A stretch of DNA of 58,509 nucleotides from Comamonadaceae bacterium (GCA_947442105.1 CANEVH010000023.1:1-58509), one strand, 5' to 3'; positions 1 to 9,098 are shown, numbered from the stretch's first letter. Notes: a model not told the origin generated them from the sequence alone. Translations and numbers: made by a program.

Positions 1-456
1 CAGTGTGAGGCGCGGGAAATGCGGGAAAACGAGGCTCAAACCGATGAAATCAGCCTCGAAAAGCGCCGGGAGTTCACGATATGAAAGGGTTGCGTGGAAA
101 TCAAATGTCCCGAGCAAGGCGCCACACTTTTGCGTGGGGTATTTCAGCAGCCTGCTACGGGCAATATGCACCATTGCAATAGTGGTCTTTGCCTGTGCCA
201 CATTCGGCACGCCGACGTCCCATGTTTTTTCGGAGCGATTTACGGGGCTCACGGCCCGATTACTTCGCTAAGTTCTGACAAGGACTTCCCATCTGCTCAA
301 ACACGACAAGCGTCGGATTGAGCAGAGAGCGCTATATAACGGCCACAATCTGTAGATCTACAGAAGCGTTTGTCGTACCTCGTAGCTTTCACAGTTCGCA
401 AACCTTCCCGCCAATCCGTCCTGCAACGGCACCACCCAAGCCGCTACAGTTGCCCC
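1..456. other. Upstream region with no convincing gene
   Basis: No complete gene is convincing here. Bases 1-84 read as an open 27-codon tail (ending in ...KRREFTI then TGA) that could be the end of a gene cut by the window edge. Around 15-130 there are fragments (KCGK; later EIKCP) reminiscent of the zinc-finger of Mu-like Com proteins, but in different frames. The stretch closes with a 14-bp perfect palindrome at 350-363 ahead of the first operon. An ORF at 5-271 has no family resemblance and is treated as chance. Confidence 0.3.
350..363. promoter_or_regulatory. 14-bp palindrome upstream of exporter/aminotransferase operon
   Basis: CTGTAGATCTACAG is a perfect palindrome about 94 bp before the EamA start at 457. 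A TATATAA-like hexamer lies just upstream (333-339). The size and position fit an operator for a dimeric regulator (GntR, LysR or TetR type), but no regulator gene is adjacent, so this is an inference from symmetry and position only. Confidence 0.35.
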
Positions 457-1383
457 ATGAATACCAAAAAAGAAACCCTGGGCCTGTGGCTGGGCGTGCT
501 GGGGGTGGCGATATTTGCCGTCACCCTGCCCATGACGCGGCTGGCCACGGGCACGGCCGCAGACCCGCAGCTCTCGGCCTGGTTTATTACTTTTGCCCGC
601 GCGGCGCTGGCCGGGGGCTTGTCCATTGTGTTTTTGCTCGTCACCCGCTCGCCGTGGCCCTTGTCCACCCAGCGTCTGCCGCTGCTGATGGCGCTCTTGG
701 GCAATGCCATTGGTTTCCCCTTGTTTTTGGGCTTGGCGTTGCGCCAGGTGACGTCTGGCCACGCGGCGGTGTTTACCGCTTTGCTGCCGCTGGCCACTGC
801 GGCCATGTCGGCCTGGGTGCTGCACCAGCGGGCGCGGCTGGGGTTTTGGCTGTGCGCGGGGGTGGGCGCTGCGCTGGTGGTGGCGTTCTCGCTGTTGCGC
901 GCCCAGCAGCACGGTCAAGGCTTTGGCCTGGAGTGGGCCGATTTGCTGCTGCTGGGCGCCATTGCTTCGGCGGCGGTGGGCTATGTGTTTGGCGCGCAGG
1001 TGACGCCTGCGCTGGGCGCCGAGCGGGTGATTTGCTGGGTGTGCGTAATGGCGCTGCCGCTGACGGTGCCGGGCACGCTCTTGTACTGGCCCGAGCAAGC
1101 CATTCGCACCACCTCGTGGCTGGCGCTGTGCTATGTGGGCGTGTTTTCCATGTGGGCCGGGTTTTTTGCCTGGTTTCGTGGCCTGGCCTTGGGCGGCGCG
1201 CTGCGCGTGAGCCAGGTACAGCTGATCCAGCCCTTCTTGAGCATCCTGGCCGCCGTGCCGCTCTTGGGCGAGCCCTTGGAAGTGATGACCCTGGGCTTTG
1301 CGATTGCCGTGGTGGCGGTGGTGTTTTTGGGCAAGCGTTTGTCGGCGGGGCCGGTGGCTGTGCCTGCGCGGGGTGGGGCATGA
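457..1383 (+). CDS. EamA-family (DMT superfamily) transporter
   Basis: A 308-residue inner-membrane protein with about ten hydrophobic segments arranged as two EamA repeats, typical of drug/metabolite transporters that export amino acids or other small metabolites. I chose the ATG at 457 (MNTKKETLG), where the first membrane helix follows directly; an in-frame start at 370 would add a non-hydrophobic 29-residue leader. Its stop overlaps the next start (ATGA at 1380-1383), so it is translationally coupled to the LysE-type exporter. The substrate cannot be read from sequence; the neighbouring aminotransferase suggests an amino acid or its keto derivative. Confidence 0.88.
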   Translation: MNTKKETLGLWLGVLGVAIFAVTLPMTRLATGTAADPQLSAWFITFARAALAGGLSIVFLLVTRSPWPLSTQRLPLLMALLGNAIGFPLFLGLALRQVTSGHAAVFTALLPLATAAMSAWVLHQRARLGFWLCAGVGAALVVAFSLLRAQQHGQGFGLEWADLLLLGAIASAAVGYVFGAQVTPALGAERVICWVCVMALPLTVPGTLLYWPEQAIRTTSWLALCYVGVFSMWAGFFAWFRGLALGGALRVSQVQLIQPFLSILAAVPLLGEPLEVMTLGFAIAVVAVVFLGKRLSAGPVAVPARGGA

Positions 1384-1979
1384 ACCAAGAATTGCTATTT
1401 GCCGCCGGCGCCTTTATTTTGGCCAGCAGCCTCACGCCCGGCCCCAACAACACCATGCTCATGGCCTCGGGCGTGAACTTTGGCCTGCGGCGCACGCTGC
1501 GCCACTTGGTCGGCGTGCAAATCGGCTTTGGCATCATGCTGCTGGCCGTGGGCCTGGGCTTGCATGCGGTGCTGGCGCAGTTTCCGGGTTTTTACGATGG
1601 CCTGCGGCTCGTAGGCGCGGCGTACATTCTGGTAATCGCCTGGAAGCTGGCCACCGCCCAAAGCGCCAGCGCCGACCTGCAGCGCCCCGCGCACCCCATG
1701 GGCTTTTGGGGCGCGGTGGCGTTTCAGTGGGTCAACCCCAAGGCCTGGGTCATGGCCGTTACCTTCATGAGCACCTACCCGCCCGCCCAGGCTGGTGTGG
1801 CGCAGATTGCGCCGCTGGTGCTGTTGTTTATGGTGTTGGGCGCGCCGTGCTCCGCCGTTTGGGCCGCCTTTGGCAGCGCCCTGCGCAGCTTTTTGCAAAA
1901 CCCCAAGCGCTTGCGCGTTTTCAACATCACCATGGCGCTGGCCTTGGTGGCCTCGCTGTATCCCATGCTTAAAGGATGA
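1380..1979 (+). CDS. LysE/RhtB-family amino-acid exporter
   Basis: A 199-residue membrane protein with the family signature SLTPGPNN near residue 20, followed by five or six hydrophobic segments; the length is normal for LysE/RhtB exporters. It starts within the stop of the EamA gene (4-base overlap). Family knowledge points to export of amino acids or analogues. Two unrelated exporters followed by a transaminase suggest the operon deals with one amino-acid-like compound that must be kept low in the cytoplasm; the compound is unknown. Confidence 0.9.
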   Translation: MNQELLFAAGAFILASSLTPGPNNTMLMASGVNFGLRRTLRHLVGVQIGFGIMLLAVGLGLHAVLAQFPGFYDGLRLVGAAYILVIAWKLATAQSASADLQRPAHPMGFWGAVAFQWVNPKAWVMAVTFMSTYPPAQAGVAQIAPLVLLFMVLGAPCSAVWAAFGSALRSFLQNPKRLRVFNITMALALVASLYPMLKG

Positions 1980-2041
1980 TCTCTGCCGCCGGCCTCTTGG
2001 CGGACTTCAAGCCGTCCCCACCCCCACCAAGCCCCACCACC

Positions 2042-3286
2042 ATGACCACAAACTCAAATCCAGGCCCCAGCCCCTGGACCCTGGCCGGGCGTACGGCCAA
2101 GATGAACCCTTCCATCCTGCGCGAGCTGCTCAAGCTCACCGAGCGGCCCGGCATCATCAGCTTTGCCGGTGGAATGCCGTCGGCCAAGACCTTTCCGGTG
2201 GCTGAGTTTGCCGCCGCTTGCGCCAAGGTGCTGCGCGATGACCCGGCGGGCGCCCTGCAATACGCCGCCAGCGAGGGCTATGCGCCGCTGCGCGCCCTGG
2301 TGGCGCAGCAGCTGCAAGACCAAAGCAGCGCGGCCGGCCAGGCCTGGAGCGTGGACCCGGCGCAGGTGTTGATCACCACCGGCTCGCAGCAGGGCCTGGA
2401 CTTGGTGGCCAAGGTGCTGATTGACGCGGGCAGCCGGGTGCTGGTGGAGTCGCCCACCTACCTGGGCGGGGTAATGGCGTTCACGCCCATGGAGCCTGAG
2501 GTGGTTAGCGTGGCCGCCAACGCGGCGGGCGACGGCCTGGACCTGGCCGATTTGCAGGCCAAGGCGCCTGGCGCGCGCTTTTTGTATGTGCTGCCCAATT
2601 TTCAAAATCCCACGGGCCGCAGCATGGGTGAGACCAGCCGCACCGCGCTCAGCCGCACCGCCGCCGCCTGCGGCCTGCCGTTGATTGAGGACAACCCCTA
2701 CGGCGAACTGTGGTTTGAGCAGCCGCCGCCCGCGCCCCTGACCGCGCGCAACCCCGAGGGCGGCGTTTACCTGGGCTCGTTTTCCAAGGTGCTGTCGCCG
2801 GGCATGCGCATGGGTTTTGTGGTGGCACCCAAGGCGGTTTACCCCAAGCTGCTGCAGGCCAAGCAGGCGGCGGACTTGCACAGCCCCAGCTTCAACCAGC
2901 GCCTGATTTTTGAGGTGATGCAAAACGGCTTTTTAGACCGCCACGTGCCCACCATTCGCAGCCTGTACCACGCCCAGCGCGACGCCATGCTGCAGGCGCT
3001 GGCCCAGCAATTTCCGCAGGCACAGACCCACCCCGACGACAACTTGAGCTGGAACACCCCAGCGGGCGGCATGTTTTTGTGGGCGCGCCTGCCCGCAGGC
3101 ATGAACGCCGTGGACTTGCTGCCCCACGCCGTGGCCAACGGCGTGGCCTTTGTGCCCGGCGCGCCATTTTTTGCGGGGGTGGGCGACCCGCGCAGCATGC
3201 GCCTGTGTTTTGTTACCCCCGGCGCAGACGAAATCCACCGTGGCGTGGCCGCGCTGGCCGCCACCATCCAAGCCCATAGGAGTTGA
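2042..3286 (+). CDS. PLP-dependent aminotransferase, class I/II (2-aminoadipate/MocR-like type)
   Basis: A 414-residue fold-type I aminotransferase. It opens with NPSILRELLK and ISFAGGMP, typical of the LysN/2-aminoadipate transaminase and MocR-domain group, contains NPTG in PNFQNPTGR, and the PLP lysine in YLGSFSKVLSPGMRMG. It has no N-terminal HTH, so it is an enzyme and not a MocR regulator. The ATG at 2042 is preferred because residues encoded from the alternative ATG at 1976 are a proline-rich stretch without similarity; however 1976 overlaps the LysE stop (ATGA), so a longer coupled form is possible. Confidence 0.88.
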   Translation: MTTNSNPGPSPWTLAGRTAKMNPSILRELLKLTERPGIISFAGGMPSAKTFPVAEFAAACAKVLRDDPAGALQYAASEGYAPLRALVAQQLQDQSSAAGQAWSVDPAQVLITTGSQQGLDLVAKVLIDAGSRVLVESPTYLGGVMAFTPMEPEVVSVAANAAGDGLDLADLQAKAPGARFLYVLPNFQNPTGRSMGETSRTALSRTAAACGLPLIEDNPYGELWFEQPPPAPLTARNPEGGVYLGSFSKVLSPGMRMGFVVAPKAVYPKLLQAKQAADLHSPSFNQRLIFEVMQNGFLDRHVPTIRSLYHAQRDAMLQALAQQFPQAQTHPDDNLSWNTPAGGMFLWARLPAGMNAVDLLPHAVANGVAFVPGAPFFAGVGDPRSMRLCFVTPGADEIHRGVAALAATIQAHRS

Positions 3287-3290
3287 AGCC

Positions 3291-4265
3291 ATGATGCAAC
3301 GCCCATTTAAACAAGTCGATGTATTCACCGCCACGCCCTACCTGGGCAACGCCCTGGCCGTGGTGCTGGACGGCACAGGCTTGACCGACGCGGAGATGCA
3401 AAACTTTGCCCGCTGGACCAATCTGTCCGAAACCACGTTTTTGCTGCCACCCAGCCCGCAGGCCGCTGCTGCCGGGGCCGACTACCAGGTGCGCATCTTT
3501 GCGCCGAACTATGAAATGGCCTTTGCCGGCCACCCCACGCTGGGCAGTTGCTATGCGTGGCTAGAGGCCGGTGGCGTGCCGCACGACCCAGCGCGCGTGG
3601 TGCAGCAGTGCAAAGTGGGGCTGGTGCCTATTGGCCGCACGCCCCACGCGGCGTCGCCTGGTGGCCAGCGCCTGGCTTTTGCTGCGCCGCCGCTGGCGCG
3701 CCGCGCGCCCACGCCCGAGGCAGGGGCTGCACTGGCCGCCGCCTTGGGTTTGCAGCAGCGCCAGATTGTGGCGGCCCAGCACCTGTGCAACGGACCCGAG
3801 CACTTCGGCTTTTTGGTGGACGACGCTGCTACCGTGCTGGCGCTCGAACCCGACTTGGCGGCGCTGGCGCGGCTGATGCCGCAGATCGGCATTACCGGCG
3901 TGGGGCTGGCAGCGGTGGCCTCCCAGGATGCGGCGCCGGGGCTGATAGGGCGCTCCAACCGCGAGGCGCGGGCATTCAGCGTTGGCACACCGGCGGCGAC
4001 GCCAGCATCGGAAGAACCCACAGTCGAAGTGCGCTTCTTTTTCTCCATCGGCCCACAGGTGACAGAAGACCCGGTCACCGGCAGCTTCAACGCCAGCATG
4101 GCGCAGTGGCTGATTGCCGAGGGCCACGCCCCCAGCCGCTACACCGCCGCCCAAGGCAGCCGCCTGGGCGTGCAAGGGCGGGTGCACATTGCCCAAGACG
4201 CCAGCCGCCAGGTGTGGGTGGGGGGCGATGTGGTGACGTGTGTGGACGGCGCGGTGACGCTATAG
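3291..4265 (+). CDS. PhzF-family isomerase/epimerase-like protein
   Basis: A 324-residue protein of the PhzF/diaminopimelate-epimerase fold. Visible hallmarks are the N-terminal QVDVFTATPYLGNALAVV, the ETTFLL strand, GHPTLGS, and the C-terminal DPVTGSFNAS loop that binds substrate carboxylate in this family. PhzF-like proteins catalyse proton-shift isomerisations, but most have no known substrate. A purine-rich AGGAG lies about 8 bases before the ATG at 3291, and the gene starts 4 bases after the aminotransferase stop, so the two are probably co-translated. Confidence 0.88.
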   Translation: MMQRPFKQVDVFTATPYLGNALAVVLDGTGLTDAEMQNFARWTNLSETTFLLPPSPQAAAAGADYQVRIFAPNYEMAFAGHPTLGSCYAWLEAGGVPHDPARVVQQCKVGLVPIGRTPHAASPGGQRLAFAAPPLARRAPTPEAGAALAAALGLQQRQIVAAQHLCNGPEHFGFLVDDAATVLALEPDLAALARLMPQIGITGVGLAAVASQDAAPGLIGRSNREARAFSVGTPAATPASEEPTVEVRFFFSIGPQVTEDPVTGSFNASMAQWLIAEGHAPSRYTAAQGSRLGVQGRVHIAQDASRQVWVGGDVVTCVDGAVTL

Positions 4266-4342
4266 GCTTGCCGCCACACGCGACCCAAGCGCCAAACCGC
4301 CATCACTTTTCACTTTTCAGCATTTCGAACTGAAAGAATCCC

Positions 4343-5071
4343 GTGCAAAACCACCCCCACGCAGACTACCAATCCCCCACCATAACCCGCCTTCGCGCCG
4401 ACCTGGCGCTGGCGCTGCGCGCCGCCGCCCACCATGGCTTGAGCGAGGGCGTGTGCAACCACTTCAGCGTGGAGTTGCCTGACGCCAGCGGGCGCTTTTT
4501 GCTCAATCCGCAAGGCATGTTGTGGAGCGAAATCGGGGCCGACGACATCGTGCTGGTAAGCGTGGACGGCACCGTGCTGGCCGGGCGCCACCCGGTGGAG
4601 TCCACCGCCATGTTCATTCACGCTGCGGTGCACCGCATCTGCCGCCAAGCCTGCGTGTTGCACACCCACATGCCCTACGCCACCGCGCTCACGCTCACCC
4701 AGGCCCGCGCGCTGGACACCACTTTGTCGCAAAACGCCATGCGCTTTCATGGGCGCGTAGCCGTTGACGCGCACTACAACGGCCTGGCGCTGGACGCGCG
4801 TGAGGGCGAGCGCATTGCCCACGCCATGCAAGGCGCCGACGTGGCCTTTTTGGGCAACCACGGCGTGGTGGTCTGCGGCCAGCGCATGGACTATGCCTAC
4901 GACGACCTGTATTACCTGGAGCGCGCCTGCATGGCCCAGGTGCTGGCCCAGTCCACCGGCATGGCGCTGGTGCCGGTGGCCCCCGAGGTGGCGGCACTAG
5001 TGGCGCAGCAAAGCGTGAGCGAGCGCTTGCAGGGCGCGCTGTTTTTTGAGGCGCTGCGGCGCACGCTTTGA
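4343..5071 (+). CDS. Class II aldolase/adducin-family protein
   Basis: A 242-residue cytoplasmic protein of the class II (zinc) aldolase/epimerase family. It shows the family start with GLSEGVCNHFS, the metal-binding histidines in HTHMPYATALT, and GNHGVVVCG near the third histidine. These enzymes cleave or epimerise phosphorylated sugars, or act as decarboxylating/aldol enzymes; the substrate is not readable. The start is a GTG at 4343 after a 77-base gap containing a short inverted repeat, so it is probably the last gene of the exporter-aminotransferase-PhzF operon but could have its own promoter. Confidence 0.85.
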   Translation: MQNHPHADYQSPTITRLRADLALALRAAAHHGLSEGVCNHFSVELPDASGRFLLNPQGMLWSEIGADDIVLVSVDGTVLAGRHPVESTAMFIHAAVHRICRQACVLHTHMPYATALTLTQARALDTTLSQNAMRFHGRVAVDAHYNGLALDAREGERIAHAMQGADVAFLGNHGVVVCGQRMDYAYDDLYYLERACMAQVLAQSTGMALVPVAPEVAALVAQQSVSERLQGALFFEALRRTL

Positions 5072-5183
5072 ACCCAACCTACTGCCTCAAAATGTGGCAA
5101 TTGGCGAATGAAAACTGGCAATCAACGGCGGCCATAGTGAAGCAGCAGTCGCCCGCAGGGTGGGCCTTTCCCGCCAGCGCCCC

Positions 5184-6029
5184 TTAGCGCAAGCTCACCA
5201 CCGCCGATTGCGCCAGCTGGGCGCGCTGCATCCAGTCAAACACCGAGTCCACGGTAATGGTCTCAATCTGGTTCGAGAAACGTTTGACTGTGGGGTGGTC
5301 GTCAAAGGCGATGTTGGCAGTGGTGATTCTTCCGCTCAGCCGGGTGAGGGGTCCCAGTTTCAGGGTGCTGGGCTGGTAGCCTGTAGAGCGCAGCCAGTCT
5401 TGGGCGCGTGTGCGTCCTGCCGCTCCCGCAATATCGCCCGAGCCCATGGCGAGGGCCATCGTCTCTAGTGCCCATTGGTTGGACTGCTGGTAGGTCTGAC
5501 CCCATGCGTAGCTCACCATGCTGTAGGGCACATGGTGCAGCCGCAACAGACGTCTGGGGTCTTGCAACACGGCCATGAGCCGGGCCTGGACTGCGGGGGT
5601 AGGGACCACCCAAGCAGCCTCGTAGCGCCACAAGTCGTCCATAAAAAACTCGCCCAGACCTTGCTTGTAAATGGCTGACTCTGCACCGCCACACAGGTTG
5701 AGCTTGTGCATCACACGCCACACCGGTGTGCCGTCGGCGGCGCGCTCCCGAAAAGCGTAGCCCAGGTGCGAATACTGCAAGTGGTAGCTGCGCAAGTCTT
5801 GCCCAGTGCGGGCCAGTACAACGACATCCGCGCCAGATCGGTCCAGGGCTGTCAGAGTTTTTGCGGCGGCGGCCAAGGCTTTTTCGACCGTGGCGGGTTT
5901 CAAGGGCTGCGCTGCATCGCAGTTGCGCCCCGCGTGCACCGCGCACGCTGCAAGAGGCAAAAGCAGCGCCAATGCGTACTGCGCCCAGCGTCGCATCACA
6001 CGCGCCAAGGGCCCGGCAGCGGACCTCAC
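5184..6029 (-). CDS. DUF2145-family secreted protein
   Basis: A protein of up to 281 residues matching DUF2145: hallmarks include YHLQYSHLGYAFRE, FFMDDLWRYEAAW and the block with SMVSYAWGQTYQQSNQW. A signal peptide is evident (MRRWAQYALALLLPLAACAVHA) if translation starts at the in-frame ATG at 5996; the GTG at 6029 overlaps the upstream stop by four bases (GTGA) and is given here for coupling. Function is unknown; the Asn, Gln, Trp and His residues in the central block look enzyme-like. It is encoded directly downstream of, and overlapping, a glycine/alanine-rich membrane protein. Confidence 0.85.
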   Translation of the reverse strand: MRSAAGPLARVMRRWAQYALALLLPLAACAVHAGRNCDAAQPLKPATVEKALAAAAKTLTALDRSGADVVVLARTGQDLRSYHLQYSHLGYAFRERAADGTPVWRVMHKLNLCGGAESAIYKQGLGEFFMDDLWRYEAAWVVPTPAVQARLMAVLQDPRRLLRLHHVPYSMVSYAWGQTYQQSNQWALETMALAMGSGDIAGAAGRTRAQDWLRSTGYQPSTLKLGPLTRLSGRITTANIAFDDHPTVKRFSNQIETITVDSVFDWMQRAQLAQSAVVSLR

Positions 6030-6523
6030 CGGCTAACCCGTTCGTTGTGCAGCAAGGCCTTGCCCAAGGCGTTGGGAATGAAGGCGATGACTTCGCCTGC
6101 AGCCGACAAAATAGTGCCCGCGCCGATAACGCTTACCGCGACAACCGCCCCGGTGACCATGGACGCCGCCATAGCCCCGCCGGCCAGCAGCTCAACACTG
6201 ACGCGCGCACCGTCGGAGGCACGTTCGAGCACATAGACCGTGCCTTGGGCGCTGACTTCTACCGTTTTGACCAGCAGCACGCTGCCAGCGCTGAGCACGG
6301 CGGCCGGCAAAATCACCGCCCCAGCCACTGCGGCGCTGGCGCCCAGGGCTACGGAGGCCAGGGGCATGGCGGAGAGTGCGCTGGCTGCGGTCGAGGGGTC
6401 CGCATGGGCATATCGGGCGGTGATGGCGCCACCGCCCAGCAGCAGCGAGGCGCTCAGCAGGGCATGAGAAGGAAAGCGAAGAGGAGCACGAAAAGGAAAG
6501 CGTGAGGGCATGGGTAACTCCAA
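6026..6523 (-). CDS. Hypothetical Gly/Ala-rich membrane or exported protein
   Basis: A 165-residue unrecognised protein. The N-terminus carries a basic stretch then a hydrophobic segment ending at AHA, consistent with a signal peptide, followed by repeated small-residue hydrophobic stretches (ALGASAAVAGAVILPAAVL and MVTGAVVAVSVIGAGT). A central YVLERASDGARVSVELL may form a short beta segment. It overlaps the DUF2145 gene by four bases, so the pair likely works together in the envelope. An in-frame ATG at 6511 (MPSRF) is an alternative start. No family could be named. Confidence 0.7.
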   Translation of the reverse strand: MELPMPSRFPFRAPLRFPSHALLSASLLLGGGAITARYAHADPSTAASALSAMPLASVALGASAAVAGAVILPAAVLSAGSVLLVKTVEVSAQGTVYVLERASDGARVSVELLAGGAMAASMVTGAVVAVSVIGAGTILSAAGEVIAFIPNALGKALLHNERVSR

Positions 6524-6560
6524 TGAATGGGGTTCAAGTTGGGTTCAAGGAATGGCGGAT

Positions 6561-7058
6561 TCAACGCATGCTCTGCGAGGCTTCGCCCGCCTCGTTGGCG
6601 CGCAGCAAGGCGGCTTCTGCCAGATCGGCCTCATGCCCGTCGCGCAGTGTTTTTGCCAGCGTGAAGGTGCTGGTAATCAGGTACAGCCAGCCCAAGCCCA
6701 AAAAGGCCTTGTACGGACCATTGATGTCCATGCGCGACAGCCCCCAGGCCGTCAAGCCCAGGGCCAGCGCAAACCCGCCCCAGACCACTGCGCCAAAAAG
6801 CGGTGAATCTTGGTGGCCCGCGCTTTGCATGTTTCTTTCGGTGTCGCGCACGTATTTGGACAGCACAAAAGTGGCAGTCACAGAGAACACATAGCCCATG
6901 ACCATGAACACGCTCTCCAGGTCAGAGCCCGGCAAGTACGCCAGGCCCACGCCGCACATGAATAAAGCGATGCCAAAGGACACCCACACTTGGATAACCC
7001 AAGCCTTGGTGTCGCGGGTTTTGAAATAAGTGTGGGGAACTTGCATAAAGAGCCTCAT
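6561..7058 (-). CDS. YiaA/YiaB-family inner-membrane protein
   Basis: A 165-residue membrane protein with two copies of the two-helix YiaAB unit: the first (FGIALFMCGVGLAYLPGSDL ... VFMVMGYVFSVTATFVLSK) and the second (VVWGGFALALGLTAWGL ... AFLGLGWLYLITSTFTLAKTLRD). The KTRDTKAW motif at the N-terminus is typical of the family. Function is unknown beyond the association with envelope stress genes in enterobacteria. The start may be the second Met (7046, MQVPHTYF). It lies 37 bases upstream of the Gly/Ala-rich gene on the same strand and may share its transcript. Confidence 0.88.
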   Translation of the reverse strand: MRLFMQVPHTYFKTRDTKAWVIQVWVSFGIALFMCGVGLAYLPGSDLESVFMVMGYVFSVTATFVLSKYVRDTERNMQSAGHQDSPLFGAVVWGGFALALGLTAWGLSRMDINGPYKAFLGLGWLYLITSTFTLAKTLRDGHEADLAEAALLRANEAGEASQSMR

Positions 7059-7172
7059 AAAAAGTTGGGGTATGGAAAGAATAACTGCGCTTTACCCTAA
7101 ACCTGCCGAATATCTCCGCTGGGGGCCAGGCAGGTATCTGACAGTATCCAATAGCGATACGTCAAGCCGCGT

Positions 7173-9098
7173 TCAGGCCGTTAGCAAATGGGTCACCCGT
7201 TGCTGGAGGGTCAAAGGATCAACCGCCGCTGCCGGCATGGGCGCGCCCACATGCAAGCCCACGGCGTTGAAGGCGCCACGTCGAAAAGGCCGCGCCAAAG
7301 CCCGCCCGCCCTCCACGCGGCTGAAGTAGGAGCCCCACACATTGGTAAGTGCCATGGGAACCACCGGTGGGCTCAGGCCCGCACCCGCTGCGCTTTCGAG
7401 CAGCTTCATGATGCCGCCTTTGAAGGGCTGCACTTGCCCGTCTTTGGTCAGCCCACCCTCGGGGAAGATGCAGACCAAGTCGCCCTCTTGCAGCACCGCT
7501 ACCGCTTTGGCAAAGGCGGCGTCATAGGCCGCAGCGTCTTCGCTGCGCGGCGCAATCGGGATGGCCTTGGCCAGCCGGAAAAACCAGGCCAGCGTGCGCC
7601 AGTTGAAAATGCGGTGGTCCATCAAAAAATACACCGGGCGCGGGCTGGCCGCCATCAGCAGCACCGCGTCTACAAAGCTGACGTGGTTGCAAACCAATAC
7701 CGCTGCGCCGCTTTGTGGAATATGTTCTTCGCCTCGCACCCGAAAACGGTAGCCCACATTGGCCACCACCCAGGCTACAAAGCGGATCAGGTATTCCGGC
7801 ATCAGGCCAAAAATGTACGCAGCCACCATCACGTTGGCGATGCCGGTGAACAAAATGATCTGGGCAACGGTGCAGCCCAAAGACAGCAGCGCGCCCGCAA
7901 TCACCGAGCTGGCAATCATGAAAAGTGCGTTGAGGATGTTGTTGGCGGCAATGATGCGGGCGCGGTGCGTGGCCTGGCTGCGCTGCTGGATGAGTGCGTA
8001 CATGGGCACGCTGTACAAGCCCGCAAACAGGCTGAGCAAGGCCAAATCTGCGATGACCCGCCAGTGGGCTGGCTTGGCTAAAAAGGCGCTGATGGACATC
8101 AGCTCAGACGCAGGCAAGCTGCGGCAGGCGAAATACAGGTCAATGGAAAACACGCTCATGCCAATTGCACCCAGCGGCACCAGCCCAATTTCGACTTTTT
8201 GGCGGCTGAGCACCTCGCACAGCAAAGACCCGGTGCCAATGCCCACCGAAAAAACCACCAGCAGCAAGGACGCTACCTGGGCGTCGCCATGCAACACATC
8301 GCGCGCCAAGCTGGGAAACTGGCTCAAAAACACGGCGCCAAAAAACCACATCCAGCTAATGCCCAAGAGCGCGCGAAACACCGCCAGGTTTTCATGGGCC
8401 AAGCGCAGGTTGCGCCAGGTCTCGGACACCGGGTTCCAGTTCATGCGCAAATCAGGCACGGCGGCCGGGGTTTGCGGTATCAGCCCTGCAACCCCCCTGC
8501 CCAAGAGCGCAAGGCCCAAGCAGGCCGCCGCTACGCTCACGGGGCCGACTTCAGGAAGGGCGATCAGCAGCCCGCCTGCCACATTGCCCATCAAAATCGC
8601 CACAAAAGTGCCCATTTCCACCACGCCGTTGCCGCCTGTGAGTTCGCGGTCATTGAGCACCTGCGGCAAATAGGCAAATTTGACCGGACCAAACAGCGTG
8701 GAATGCAGGCCCATCAAAAACGTGCACAGCAGCAGCAGGGGGATATTGGCGGCGTAAAAACCCAGGGCCGCAACGAGCATGATGGCGATTTCCAGGCTTT
8801 TGACAAAACGCATCATGTCCGTCTTGCTGTATTTGTCCGCCAACTGCCCACTGGTGGCCGAAAACAACAAAAACGGCAAGATAAACAAGGCCCCAATCAC
8901 CAAGCCGGCCATGGCGCTGGGCAACCACGACACGCTGAGCTGGTAGGTGACCATCACAGTAAACGCGAATTTGAACACGTTGTCATTGGCTGCGCCCAGA
9001 AACTGGGTCCAGAAAAACGGCGCAAAGCGCCGCTGCTTGAGCAGCGAAAACTGGTTGGTATGGGTGTGGGCAGGGGGCGTGGGTTCAATAGCTTGCAT
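7173..9098 (-). CDS. MFS transporter fused to 1-acylglycerol-phosphate acyltransferase (LplT-PlsC type)
   Basis: A 641-residue fusion. Roughly residues 1-420 are a twelve-helix major-facilitator domain like the lysophospholipid flippase LplT (opening with FFWTQFLGAANDNVFKF). The rest is a PlsC acyltransferase with the HX4D motif in NHVSFVD and the FPEGG motif in CIFPEGGLTKDG. Related Aas systems retrieve lysophospholipids, flip them inward and re-acylate them; this protein lacks the acyl-ACP synthetase part. I chose the ATG at 9098, preceded by GAGG; an upstream ATG at 9203 would add 35 residues with three FEP repeats encoded by the GGTTCGAA repeats, which look more like DNA sites. Divergent from the HTH gene. 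Confidence 0.85.
   Translation of the reverse strand: MQAIEPTPPAHTHTNQFSLLKQRRFAPFFWTQFLGAANDNVFKFAFTVMVTYQLSVSWLPSAMAGLVIGALFILPFLLFSATSGQLADKYSKTDMMRFVKSLEIAIMLVAALGFYAANIPLLLLCTFLMGLHSTLFGPVKFAYLPQVLNDRELTGGNGVVEMGTFVAILMGNVAGGLLIALPEVGPVSVAAACLGLALLGRGVAGLIPQTPAAVPDLRMNWNPVSETWRNLRLAHENLAVFRALLGISWMWFFGAVFLSQFPSLARDVLHGDAQVASLLLVVFSVGIGTGSLLCEVLSRQKVEIGLVPLGAIGMSVFSIDLYFACRSLPASELMSISAFLAKPAHWRVIADLALLSLFAGLYSVPMYALIQQRSQATHRARIIAANNILNALFMIASSVIAGALLSLGCTVAQIILFTGIANVMVAAYIFGLMPEYLIRFVAWVVANVGYRFRVRGEEHIPQSGAAVLVCNHVSFVDAVLLMAASPRPVYFLMDHRIFNWRTLAWFFRLAKAIPIAPRSEDAAAYDAAFAKAVAVLQEGDLVCIFPEGGLTKDGQVQPFKGGIMKLLESAAGAGLSPPVVPMALTNVWGSYFSRVEGGRALARPFRRGAFNAVGLHVGAPMPAAAVDPLTLQQRVTHLLTA

Noticed and set aside
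15..135. Zinc-finger fragments like the Mu-phage Com protein
   Set aside because: KCGK and EIKCP occur in different frames, a needed Cys is Gln, and no other phage gene is nearby; too weak to call.
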